Shown here one piece after another: positions 26,101 to 34,998 of a stretch of 64,000 nt of DNA (positions within the stretch are counted from its first letter, which is position 1; each line of letters opens with the position of its first letter). The position numbers were made by a program, and so were the translations under genes. The notes under the pieces are model-generated. The model was given only the letters and a program-made list of their open reading frames with translations, had not been told where the DNA came from and made no database searches. Origin of the DNA: Flavobacterium sp. ACN2. Lineage in GTDB: Bacteria; Bacteroidota; Bacteroidia; Flavobacteriales; Flavobacteriaceae. Location: assembly GCF_002303885.1 (NCBI RefSeq), contig NZ_MRCM01000001.1, positions 62,001-126,000 of the forward strand. The letters are read 5' to 3'.

Positions 26101-29100
26101 GCGATGTTACCAGCATTCAGCTAACAGGAAATAAAAACTCAACTGGAACTTGGACACTTACCAGCACATCTGGAAATCCAGCAGCTGTTGTTATAACGCA
26201 GACACCTCCTAATAGCTACATTGCGAATGCTACTGTTGTTCCTGGAACTAGTTATGTTTTTACTTATACGACTAGCTCTACAACTTTTCCTGATGGTTCT
26301 ACTTGCCCAGGATCATCTGATTCTGTGAATGTTGAAATTTTTAGCGGAGCAAGTGTCCCGCCCAATGCGGGTCCAGATCAAACTTTATGTATTTCTGATG
26401 TTAATGGAACTGCCTCTTTAAGCGGAAATGTTCCTCCGCCAGATGTTACCACTTTTGAATGGCGTTTTGCATCTCAACCTGCTGGAAGCGTAGCTGTAAT
26501 AACAACTCCCACTGCACCATTGACTACTGTTACCGGTTTAACAGTACCTGGTTTATATATTTTGGAATGGGTATTTGAAAGTCCGTCCTGCAGAACATTG
26601 TCTGACATTGTGAGAATTGTAATGAATGCTCCTCCAAGTGCAGCAAATGCAGGTCCTGATGATACTGTTGCTTGTCAAACCACTTACAAAACAGCTGCTG
26701 TGCCACCAACAGTTGGTATTGGTACATGGACATTTGATTCTCAGCCTCCCAGTGGAAATGCTGTCATTGACAATCCAAACAGTCCCGTAACTACCCTATC
26801 GAATATTAATGTTTTAGGCACTTATGTATTGACTTGGACGGTTACTAACGGTCCTTTTACCAGTCCTTCATTATGTCAGCCAACCTCAGATACTGTCAAC
26901 ATCACTTTTAACGATAATCCACCGACCGTAGCCAACGCCGGCCCCGATCAAGAAATCTGTAATGCTACAACAACAACGATGGCGGGGAATACTCCACTTA
27001 TTGGCACAGGACTATGGACACAAGTTTCTGGACCTAATTCGGCTACAATATCAGCTCCAAATAATCCAAACTCGCTGATGTTAGGATTAATTCCTGGCAC
27101 TTATACATTTAAATGGACAATAACCACAACCGGATGTATTTCTGAAGATACTGTTTTAGTGACCATTTATGCAAATCCTTCAACTGCAGAGGCAGGACCA
27201 AATCAAATAGTTCCCCAATTTACAGCTGTAAATTTAAATGCAACCGTTCCTACAGTCGGCACTGGTCAATGGAGTCAGGTTTCTGGGCCAAGCGTTATAG
27301 GTTTTATGGATGTAAACTCTCCTACTTCAGCAGTAACCGGAACTGTTCCTGGAATATATACTCTACAATGGACTGTCAGTAATGGTAACTGTGCTGTTTC
27401 ATCAGATACTATGAACCTAACCATTTTATCGATTGCAGATCTTGAATTGACAAAAACAGTAACACCAACAACAGGAAGCATTGGAGATGTGGTTACTTTC
27501 AATATAAATGTTTTTAATAACAACTCATTGGGCGGATCTGCTACAGCGACCAATGTTGCCATCCGTGATTATATTCCAATGGGATTTGCACTAGTTGCCG
27601 GAACGGTGACTTCAGGAGGAATCTACAATGTTGGCGATAATACCATCACTTGGAGCGGTGTAACAATTCCGAGTGGCAGTATCTTAAATTTATCATTTAA
27701 AGCTACTATTCTAGGCGGTGGATCTTATGTAAATAATGCAGAGGTTTTTGCATCCGATCAATTTGATCCTGACAGTACGCCTAACAACCAAAACCCTGCA
27801 GAAGACGATCAGGACAGCGCGACAGTAGTACTTGATGTAGCCGATTTATCACTGCAAAAAACCGTTTCTCCAGCAACTGTCAGCATAAACGATAATGTTG
27901 TATTTACCATTAGAGTGACCAACAGCGGTCCTAATAATGCAACTGGAATTACAGTATCAGACCAATTGCCTCCAGGCTATACTTATGTAAGTGACAATGG
28001 TGGCGGAAAATATAATAATGCCACAGGAATTTGGAATGTTGGCAATCTAAACAATGGAAACTCTCTTGCTTTACAAATTACAGCCAAAGTAAACGTTGTT
28101 ACCTCCGCAAATGATTATATCAATACCGCTGAAATAGAAACGGCCCATCAGTTTGATCCCGACAGTACTCCTGGGAATGGATTGCCAGAAGATGATATGG
28201 CAAGTGCCAATATTACCTTAAAACAAGCTGATTTAGAACTTACTAAATCTGTAAATCCAACTTCTGCAGCAGCTGGAGAACAGGTAGCTTTTACTATCAA
28301 TGTCGTTAACAATGGTCCCGGAAATGCAACTGGAGTTGCTGTAAATGATGTTATTCCTGTGGGATACACGCTTATACCTGGATCAGTATCTAATGGCGGA
28401 ACCTATCAGATTGCGACGGCGACACTCGAATGGACAAATTTAACGATAGCGGCAAACTCTAATGTTGATCTGACCTTTAATGCTTTTGTAAATCCTTTAG
28501 GAAATTATTTAAATGTAGCACAAATAACAGCTAGTGATTTGCCAGATCCAGATAGCGCACCAAATAACAATGTTGCTTCTGAAGATGATCAAGACGATGC
28601 TGAAATTACTTTTATTGGTCCTTCTGCCGATTTATCTTTAACCAAAAATGTAGTTACGGGTAATACAAGTCCTGTAGTTGGAAGCCAAGTCTCGTTTGAA
28701 CTTAAAATAACAAACGACGGTCCAAATAATGCAACTGGAGTACAGGTAACCGATTTACTGCCTTCTGGTTTTCAATACGTAAATTACAGTTCGTCTGCTG
28801 GAACATATGACAGTACTACTGGAGTATGGAATGTTGGTACGGTCGATGTTGGCGTTACAGAATCACTTATCCTAGATGCAAAAGTATTGCCAACAGGAGA
28901 TTACAAAAATATAACACAAGTTACTGCCAGTAATCTTCCTGATCCTGATAGTACGCCTAATAATGACGATGGAGATCAAAGCGAAGATGACGAAGACAGT
29001 GTGGTGCTAACTCCTATACTGCCAGCAGCCGATTTATCATTGACAAAAACATTGAGTAATGCTACTCCTTTGGTAGGCTCTGTGGTAACGTTTACTATTA

Positions 29101-32100
29101 TCACCACTAATAGTGGTCCGCAAGATGCAGCCCAAGTTCAAGTAACCGATTTACTGCCTTCTGGATATACTTTCACTACTTTTAATGCTACAAGCGGAAC
29201 TTATGACAGTACAACTGGTTTATGGACACTAGACATATTAGAAAGCAGTGAATCTGAGACATTACAGATTAATGCAATAGTTAATCCAACAGGAGATTAT
29301 ACGAATATTGCAGAAGTCACCAATAGTGATACTCCAGATCCTGACTCTACACCCAATAACGGAGTGCCAACAGAAGACGATTATGGAACTGCAACCACTA
29401 CTCCTATTCCACAATCCTCAGATCTATCTTTAACTAAAACCGTTAATAATACTACACCTTTAGTAGGTTCGTTAGTTACTTTTGAAGTAGTTGTAACCAA
29501 TAATGGCCCTCAGGACAACTTTGGCGTACAAGTGACAGATATTCTTCCGTCTGGATATACTTTTACTGGATTTACCATTTCTACAGGAACTTACGATACG
29601 ACTACAGGAATATGGACAGTGGGTAATTTAGTTACCGGTGATTCAGAAACACTTCAAATTGTAGCGAGGGTAAACCCAAGTGGCGATTATACGAATAAAG
29701 CCGAGGTCACAGCTGCTAATCTTCCCGACCCAGACTCGACTCCAAATAATGGAGTTACAACCGAAGACGATTACGCAGAAGTTACAACAGTTCCTGTTCC
29801 AACATCGGCAGATTTATCTTTAACTAAAACCATAAATAATGCTGCTCCACTTGTGGGTTCGCAGGTAACTTTCAGTATTCAAGTAACCAATTCTGGTCCA
29901 CAAGAAGCAAATTCTGTGGCTGTTACCGATTTACTGCCTTCTGGATATACTTACGCATCCTATAGCGCAACAACCGGAAGTTATGATTCGTCAACAGGAG
30001 TTTGGACAGTTGGAAATATGCCTATTTCAGATTCTTATACTTTACAAATAACAGCTACTGTTAATGCTAATGGAAACTACACCAATAGTGCCGAAGTTAC
30101 AGCAAGCAGTCAGCCTGATCCTGATTCTACGCCAAATAACGGAGTTACCACAGAAGATGATTACGCAGAAGCCACAACGGTTCCTGTTCCAGCATCAGCC
30201 GATTTATCATTAACTAAAACAGTAAATAACGCAACTCCTCTTGTAGGTTCTCAAGTAATTTTCAACCTTCAGGTAAGCAATGATGGGCCTCAAGCAGCAG
30301 ATGGTGTTGCTGTAACCGATTTACTGCCTTCTGGTTACACCTATAGCTCTTATAATGCAACCGCTGGAAGTTATAATTCTTCAACAGGTTTATGGACCGT
30401 TGGAAATGTCGCAATTGGTGCTACTCATACTTTACAAATAACAGCGGTAGTAAATACTGCAGGAAACTACACTAATACAGCCGAAATTACAGCAAGTAAT
30501 CAGCCTGATCCGGACAGTACCCCTAATAATGGAGTTACCACAGAAGATGATTATGCAACAGCGGCAACTACTCCAACAGCTCTTTCTTCTGATCTTTCGT
30601 TAACCAAAACGGTTAGCGATTCAACTCCAATTGTTAATACAGAAATTACATTTGAAATAATTGTTACCAATAGCGGGCCAGAGGACAATACAGGTGTTCA
30701 GGTAACCGACTTACTGCCTGCAGCATTTACCTTTACTAGATATACCGTTTCAAGAGGAACTTATGATCCAGCAACAGGTTTATGGAATATTGGAAACTTG
30801 CCAAAAAATCAATCAGAAACACTGCAAATTGCAGCAATAGCAAATGCAATTGGAAATTTTGTGAACATAGCAGAAGTAACCGCAGCTGGTCTTCCTGATC
30901 CTGATTCAACTCCAAACAACGGAGCAATATTGGAAGATGACTATGCAATTGCTCCAGTAGGTGTGAGAGCAGATACACCTCCTCCGCCGCCAGTTTCTGA
31001 TTTATCATTGACAAAGACAGTTAATAATTCTGTACCGTTAGTTGGTTCTCAAGTTACTTTTGAAGTTATAATTACCAACAGCGGAAAAGATGACAATAAA
31101 GGGGTGCAAGTTACAGATTTGCTCCCTTCCGGATATACAATTACTGGATATACAATTTCTACAGGAACCTATACGCCAGCAACAGGTTTATGGAACGTTG
31201 GTAATATCGTAAACGGAAAATCTGAAACTCTTCAAATTACAGCAACTGTAAACGCCTCTGGAAATTACACTAATATCGCAGAAGTAACTGCAGCTGATTA
31301 TGAAGATCCTGACTCAACTCCAAACAACGGAGTTACCACAGAAGATGATTATGCATCAGTAACAACTACTCCAAACCCATTAGCGGCCGATTTATCTTTA
31401 ACTAAAACTGTAAATAATGCGACGCCACTTATAGATACGCAGGTCATTTTTGAAGTAATTGCAACCAATAATGGCCCTCAAAATACTACAGGAGTGGAAG
31501 TGACAGATTTACTACCTTCTGGATATACTTTTACTAACTACAGCACCACAAAAGGAACTTACAATCCAGCAACTGGAAAATGGGTAATTGGTTCATTCTT
31601 AAACGGAGATTCGCAAGTATTACGCATAACCGCTGTTGTAAATCCGACAGGAGATTATGCAAATATTGCCGAAGTTACTGCTAGTAATCTACCAGACCCT
31701 AATTCGACTCCAAATAACGGAATCACAACAGAAAATGATTATGCTGAAATTGCAACAACTCCTGTTGTTCCTATGGCCGATTTATCACTTACAAAAGCCG
31801 TAGTCGGCGGTAATTTTAGTCCAATATTTGGTGCTACCGTTACTTTTGAAATAACCGTAAAAAACAGTGGTCCGCAAACTGCAACAGGTGTTCAAGTAAA
31901 AGATTTGTTGCCGAGCGGTTACGAATATGTCGTATACAGCTCAACAGCTGGGCAATATTTTAATACCACTGGAATATGGGATATTGGAACTATACCAACA
32001 GGAAGTTCAGAATCTTTACTCATAGGCGCAAAAGTGAACACAACAGGTGATTATAATAATATTGCCGAGGTTTATGCTTCAAATGAACCGGATCCAGATT

Positions 32101-34007
32101 CAACACCAAATAATAATGTTAGCGGTGAAGATGATATAAGTTCTGTATTATTAACGCCAGTTCCTGCTGTAGCAGATCTTTCTATTGAGAAAAAAGTAAT
32201 CAATAACATACTTAATCCTGCTGTAGGATCGCAGATTTCATTCTCCATAACATTAACCAACTCAGGTCCAAGCAATGCTACTGGAATTATTGTCAAAGAT
32301 GTACTTCCTTCTGGATATGATTATATTTTCTATAATTCGACTTCGGGAGCTTATAATCCGGCAACAGGAGAATGGACTCCTGGAATTATACTTGCTGGCA
32401 ATAGTCATACTTTAATTTTAAATGTTTTTGTAAAAGCTCCAACAGGTACTGCAGACGAATATTTAAATATAGCAGAAATTATGACGGCAGATCAACATGA
32501 TCCAGACAGTACACCAGGCAACGGAATTGCGACAGAAGATGATTACGACAGTATTTCTGTTACGCCTGTAATTGTAATGGCAGATTTATCTATTAAAAAA
32601 ACAGCTCTTAATCAGGATGCCGTTCATGATGTGGGCTCAACGGTTATTTTCACAGTTACCGTTACGAATGATGGGCCTGCAGATGCATCTGGTGTACGAG
32701 TAAAAGATTTGCTTCCTCCTGGATTTACCTATCAAACAAGTAGTCCTACAAGTGGTTTGTACAATTATGTGACAGGTATTTGGAATGTCGGAAATATTCC
32801 AACGGGAACTGATCAATCATTAGATATTTATACCACAGTGAATAAGCCTTCGGGTCTAGCAGGCGAATACACCAATATAACCGAAGTTATAGCCAGTAAC
32901 CTACCCGATCCTGATTCGACTCCAAATAACGGGGTTACAACAGAGGACGATTATGATAGTTTACAAATTAAAATTGCCGTTGCCGATTTAAGTCTTGAAA
33001 AAACAGCCAGCAACAAAAACGCCAATGTAAACGAAGTGGTAACATTTACTATTCAGATTAACAATGAAGGGCCTAGCACCGCTACCGGAGTTGCTGTTGA
33101 AGACTTGATACCGCTTGGATTCAAGAACATTTCAAATATCAATAATGGAGGTGTTTTTAGCAAAAATATTATCAAATGGGTCGATTTGACTGTTCCTGTA
33201 GGAGGCATTACACTAACCTATGAGGCAACTGTTGCCAATCCGTTTGGACTGGAAAGTGTTGATTTTGTTAATATCGCTCAGGTAACTGCAAGCAATCAAT
33301 TTGATCCAGATTCGACTCCAAATAACGATAACGGAGATCAAAGCGAAGATGATGAAGATTCTGAATTTATCAATATCCCTTCCACTGATATAGCGATTAA
33401 CAAGGAAGTCGATAAAACAGATGTTCCTATGGATACTCAAGTAACCTTTACCATCACAGCAGAAAACTTAGGCAATCTAACGGCAACAAACGTAGAAGTT
33501 AATGATGCTTTACCTAAAGGATATTCATTAGTAAATTCAACTGTAAGTTCAGGAACTTATGATCCTAAAACCGGTATTTGGAGCATTCCATCAATCAATG
33601 CCGGAGCTGTACAAACGCTAAGTTTAACGGTTAAAGTGGTCGATTTTAATGATTATCTGAACACTGCGCATTTGACAAAACTGGATCAGATAGACACCAA
33701 TTCGGCAAACAATCAGGATAGCGCGACTGTTTCGCCAAACTGTCTGAAAATCTATAACGAGTTTTCACCAAATGATGATGGCCAGAACGATTTCTTCTAC
33801 ATCGATTGTATCGAAAGATATCCTAATAATCAGCTGGAAATCTTTAACCGCTGGGGTAATTTGGTTTACTACCAAAAAGGCTATAAAAACACTTGGGACG
33901 GAAAAGCGGAAGGTTCTGCCAAAACGCTTCCTGAAGGCACCTATTTCTATATCTTGGATTTAGGAGACGGATCTAAAAAAACCTCTGGATGGCTTTACCT
34001 CAAATAG
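23187..34007 (+). CDS. Giant SprB-like surface adhesin, T9SS type B substrate
   Basis: A 3606-aa protein. The signal peptide ends ITFQANA-Q. The first 1400 residues or so are about 13-14 PKD/Ig-like repeats, each carrying NAGPDQxxC and ending in TYTFRWT. About residues 1415-3515 are 16 DUF11 repeats (DLSLTKTV, VTDLLPSGYTF, then the acidic DPDSTPNNGVTTEDDYA). The C-terminus is a gliding-motility-associated, type B T9SS domain (YNEFSPNDDGQNDFF, IFNRWGNLVY, PEGTYFYILDLGDG, GWLYLK). The ORF begins at a TTG (23181), and ATG 23187 is taken as the start. It is followed directly by PorP/SprF and OmpA-type genes, the usual partners for exporting or anchoring such adhesins. Likely role: cell-surface filament for adhesion or gliding. 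Confidence 0.92.
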   Translation: MAQFYFSWRIFTLSKKLGFAGLLLFLITFQANAQNCTVNAGVLNVTICATDALVLTGNNPSPIIGTVKWTQISGPAVTINSPTSPSTTISGYTGGNTYIFRYSATCSDGITAYQDKVVNVEPITMANAGGNITSCPNSTGNLSITANAPQNTGETGHWEIVGANNAGVVINFPNLPTSTITLPATSCGVTTLQWVIEGPEYAPGQRCRTTSQITVTNYGGVKPVSAGPDQTLSNCYTTTQNTNLNATYGGCGLNGQNGQWTFVSGPNTPTIANPNANNTGVSNLVQGTYTFRWTVTGPCASGNDLVVINVPAATQDVTTLPGGDENIFFCDNTITQVTLAAQTPLYAGETVQWTQIAGDTGAVIAAPTNPTTLVTNISDQGDPYTFRYTLTNSNTGCIFTKDYHVQFNGATRTIVANNGDDMVGSCDATVFTIPLTVTGSGVNQYRIVSGPANSPLAPFPTALQDVGNSLTLTLTVAGDYTVEFIRSQDGSLTSGCDYGFDTLNILASGDPTPSNAGSDVSLPCGDTSTMLSGVATGDGMHFWSQLSGPNQAVIADNFAIDTQVTGLIPGSYVFQYITKGGGATCGFSVSSVTIHVSDTSLSTPNAGPDEVVCASSQVPMSATPAQSGEIGTWSQISGPSTVVFSNVNDPNAVASGFTVAASLYELQWSISYVNPGPSCSAAISDTVQIITNNSTAPTTSDAGPDSCYPNGTTSFNLSGNTTDPQDFGTWTVVPTTGVIIANINDPNTSVTVVSSGTYTFTWAIENRLRLCLPNKSDVKVTIADTPPATNAGPDQEICGNTITMAATASAGGIGTWTRISGVGSYTISDIHDPNAVFTFTYSGYYIFRWTIEVEVCGQAFDDVNLTIGIPPHQAVAGPDQNVCASTSVTMAGSTYDSFFETGQWSVLTGAPNQPNIVDPTNPNTVINGLAAGTYTFRWTITAKSIFLCQGTFDDMVVVVTPTADAGTTQTYCDVTSIQLTGNKNSTGTWTLTSTSGNPAAVVITQTPPNSYIANATVVPGTSYVFTYTTSSTTFPDGSTCPGSSDSVNVEIFSGASVPPNAGPDQTLCISDVNGTASLSGNVPPPDVTTFEWRFASQPAGSVAVITTPTAPLTTVTGLTVPGLYILEWVFESPSCRTLSDIVRIVMNAPPSAANAGPDDTVACQTTYKTAAVPPTVGIGTWTFDSQPPSGNAVIDNPNSPVTTLSNINVLGTYVLTWTVTNGPFTSPSLCQPTSDTVNITFNDNPPTVANAGPDQEICNATTTTMAGNTPLIGTGLWTQVSGPNSATISAPNNPNSLMLGLIPGTYTFKWTITTTGCISEDTVLVTIYANPSTAEAGPNQIVPQFTAVNLNATVPTVGTGQWSQVSGPSVIGFMDVNSPTSAVTGTVPGIYTLQWTVSNGNCAVSSDTMNLTILSIADLELTKTVTPTTGSIGDVVTFNINVFNNNSLGGSATATNVAIRDYIPMGFALVAGTVTSGGIYNVGDNTITWSGVTIPSGSILNLSFKATILGGGSYVNNAEVFASDQFDPDSTPNNQNPAEDDQDSATVVLDVADLSLQKTVSPATVSINDNVVFTIRVTNSGPNNATGITVSDQLPPGYTYVSDNGGGKYNNATGIWNVGNLNNGNSLALQITAKVNVVTSANDYINTAEIETAHQFDPDSTPGNGLPEDDMASANITLKQADLELTKSVNPTSAAAGEQVAFTINVVNNGPGNATGVAVNDVIPVGYTLIPGSVSNGGTYQIATATLEWTNLTIAANSNVDLTFNAFVNPLGNYLNVAQITASDLPDPDSAPNNNVASEDDQDDAEITFIGPSADLSLTKNVVTGNTSPVVGSQVSFELKITNDGPNNATGVQVTDLLPSGFQYVNYSSSAGTYDSTTGVWNVGTVDVGVTESLILDAKVLPTGDYKNITQVTASNLPDPDSTPNNDDGDQSEDDEDSVVLTPILPAADLSLTKTLSNATPLVGSVVTFTIITTNSGPQDAAQVQVTDLLPSGYTFTTFNATSGTYDSTTGLWTLDILESSESETLQINAIVNPTGDYTNIAEVTNSDTPDPDSTPNNGVPTEDDYGTATTTPIPQSSDLSLTKTVNNTTPLVGSLVTFEVVVTNNGPQDNFGVQVTDILPSGYTFTGFTISTGTYDTTTGIWTVGNLVTGDSETLQIVARVNPSGDYTNKAEVTAANLPDPDSTPNNGVTTEDDYAEVTTVPVPTSADLSLTKTINNAAPLVGSQVTFSIQVTNSGPQEANSVAVTDLLPSGYTYASYSATTGSYDSSTGVWTVGNMPISDSYTLQITATVNANGNYTNSAEVTASSQPDPDSTPNNGVTTEDDYAEATTVPVPASADLSLTKTVNNATPLVGSQVIFNLQVSNDGPQAADGVAVTDLLPSGYTYSSYNATAGSYNSSTGLWTVGNVAIGATHTLQITAVVNTAGNYTNTAEITASNQPDPDSTPNNGVTTEDDYATAATTPTALSSDLSLTKTVSDSTPIVNTEITFEIIVTNSGPEDNTGVQVTDLLPAAFTFTRYTVSRGTYDPATGLWNIGNLPKNQSETLQIAAIANAIGNFVNIAEVTAAGLPDPDSTPNNGAILEDDYAIAPVGVRADTPPPPPVSDLSLTKTVNNSVPLVGSQVTFEVIITNSGKDDNKGVQVTDLLPSGYTITGYTISTGTYTPATGLWNVGNIVNGKSETLQITATVNASGNYTNIAEVTAADYEDPDSTPNNGVTTEDDYASVTTTPNPLAADLSLTKTVNNATPLIDTQVIFEVIATNNGPQNTTGVEVTDLLPSGYTFTNYSTTKGTYNPATGKWVIGSFLNGDSQVLRITAVVNPTGDYANIAEVTASNLPDPNSTPNNGITTENDYAEIATTPVVPMADLSLTKAVVGGNFSPIFGATVTFEITVKNSGPQTATGVQVKDLLPSGYEYVVYSSTAGQYFNTTGIWDIGTIPTGSSESLLIGAKVNTTGDYNNIAEVYASNEPDPDSTPNNNVSGEDDISSVLLTPVPAVADLSIEKKVINNILNPAVGSQISFSITLTNSGPSNATGIIVKDVLPSGYDYIFYNSTSGAYNPATGEWTPGIILAGNSHTLILNVFVKAPTGTADEYLNIAEIMTADQHDPDSTPGNGIATEDDYDSISVTPVIVMADLSIKKTALNQDAVHDVGSTVIFTVTVTNDGPADASGVRVKDLLPPGFTYQTSSPTSGLYNYVTGIWNVGNIPTGTDQSLDIYTTVNKPSGLAGEYTNITEVIASNLPDPDSTPNNGVTTEDDYDSLQIKIAVADLSLEKTASNKNANVNEVVTFTIQINNEGPSTATGVAVEDLIPLGFKNISNINNGGVFSKNIIKWVDLTVPVGGITLTYEATVANPFGLESVDFVNIAQVTASNQFDPDSTPNNDNGDQSEDDEDSEFINIPSTDIAINKEVDKTDVPMDTQVTFTITAENLGNLTATNVEVNDALPKGYSLVNSTVSSGTYDPKTGIWSIPSINAGAVQTLSLTVKVVDFNDYLNTAHLTKLDQIDTNSANNQDSATVSPNCLKIYNEFSPNDDGQNDFFYIDCIERYPNNQLEIFNRWGNLVYYQKGYKNTWDGKAEGSAKTLPEGTYFYILDLGDGSKKTSGWLYLK
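27434..33738 (+). repeat. Array of 16 DUF11-coding repeats, about 390 bp each
   Basis: Successive units begin with codons for ADLSLTKTV-like sequence, with the central eight the most alike. Short stretches such as CCGATTTACTGCCTTCTGG recur exactly in several units. The array lies inside the adhesin gene and is a likely site of unit gain or loss by recombination. Confidence 0.85.
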
Positions 34008-34020
34008 AACCATTCAGAAA

Positions 34021-34986
34021 ATGAAAAGTTTAAGAATAGGATTAACCAAAATAAAATTGGCTATGATTAAAAATATAAAAAAGGTTTTCGCGATAATAAC
34101 TCTATTCTCGGCATATGGAGCCTTTGCACAGCAAGACCCGCAATACACGCAGTATATGTACAATACACTCACCGTAAACTCGGCATATGCCGGTTCGTTG
34201 GGACATTTAGCCATAACAGGAATTTACAGAACACAATGGGTTGGTATTGAAGGAGCTCCAGACACGCAAAGTTTTTCATTAGATACTCCAGTCGGGAAAA
34301 ATGTAGGTCTGGGAATTTCGATCGTAAACGAAGAAATTGGACCCACAGAAGAACAATATTTGGATGCCAATTTCTCATATACCATCAAATCTGGCGAAAC
34401 CCACAAACTTTCCTTTGGTATAAAAGGCGGCGGTCGCGTTATTAATATCGACTGGTCTAAAGGAAGCTACAAAGATCCCGATGTGCAATTTCGTGAAAAC
34501 ATTACCAATAAATTCCTTCCTGTAGTTGGCGCTGGATTGTATTGGCACGGAGAAAGAGATTACATCGGACTTTCCGTTCCGAATTTCATGACCCGCGAAC
34601 GTTATACTTATGATGATATCAGCGAAGATTTAGTCAATCAGAGAATACATGTTTATCTTATTGGAGGTTATGTTTTTGACCTTTCGGCACATACCAAATT
34701 CAAACCCGCTGTTTTCCTAAAATATGTGGCCGGCGCTCCAATTATTGCCGATATATCAGCCAATTTTATGTTCAACAATGCTCTAACGCTCGGTGTTTCC
34801 TATCGCACATCAGACTCCGTAAGCGGTCTGGTCGGAATCCAGATTACACCAATGATTATGGCTGGTTATGCCTACGATTATACAACCACCGCTTTGCAAA
34901 ATTACAATAGCGGTACGCACGAAATTATGCTTCGTTTTGAACTGGTTTCACGCAAAAAAGGATTAAAATCACCAAGATTCTTTTAA
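34021..34986 (+). CDS. PorP/SprF family type IX secretion system membrane protein
   Basis: A 321-aa outer-membrane protein. The signal peptide ends SAYGAFA-Q and is followed by the family hallmark QDPQYTQYMYNTLTVNSAYAGS. Further typical segments are GVSIVNEEIGPTEEQ-like and VGAGLYWHGERDYIGLSVPNF. The ATG at 34021 adds 14 residues in front of a second ATG at 34063, which starts a more compact signal peptide, and either could be used. SprF is needed for secretion of the adhesin SprB in F. johnsoniae. This paralogue, 13 nt after the adhesin stop, most likely serves the adhesin encoded here. Confidence 0.92.
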   Translation: MKSLRIGLTKIKLAMIKNIKKVFAIITLFSAYGAFAQQDPQYTQYMYNTLTVNSAYAGSLGHLAITGIYRTQWVGIEGAPDTQSFSLDTPVGKNVGLGISIVNEEIGPTEEQYLDANFSYTIKSGETHKLSFGIKGGGRVINIDWSKGSYKDPDVQFRENITNKFLPVVGAGLYWHGERDYIGLSVPNFMTRERYTYDDISEDLVNQRIHVYLIGGYVFDLSAHTKFKPAVFLKYVAGAPIIADISANFMFNNALTLGVSYRTSDSVSGLVGIQITPMIMAGYAYDYTTTALQNYNSGTHEIMLRFELVSRKKGLKSPRFF

Positions 34987-34998
34987 TACGGATAGTCT

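Noticed and set aside
27434..33738. Possible CRISPR or satellite array
   Set aside because: Repeats are about 390 bp, in frame and encode DUF11 domains; there are no short direct repeats with unique spacers.
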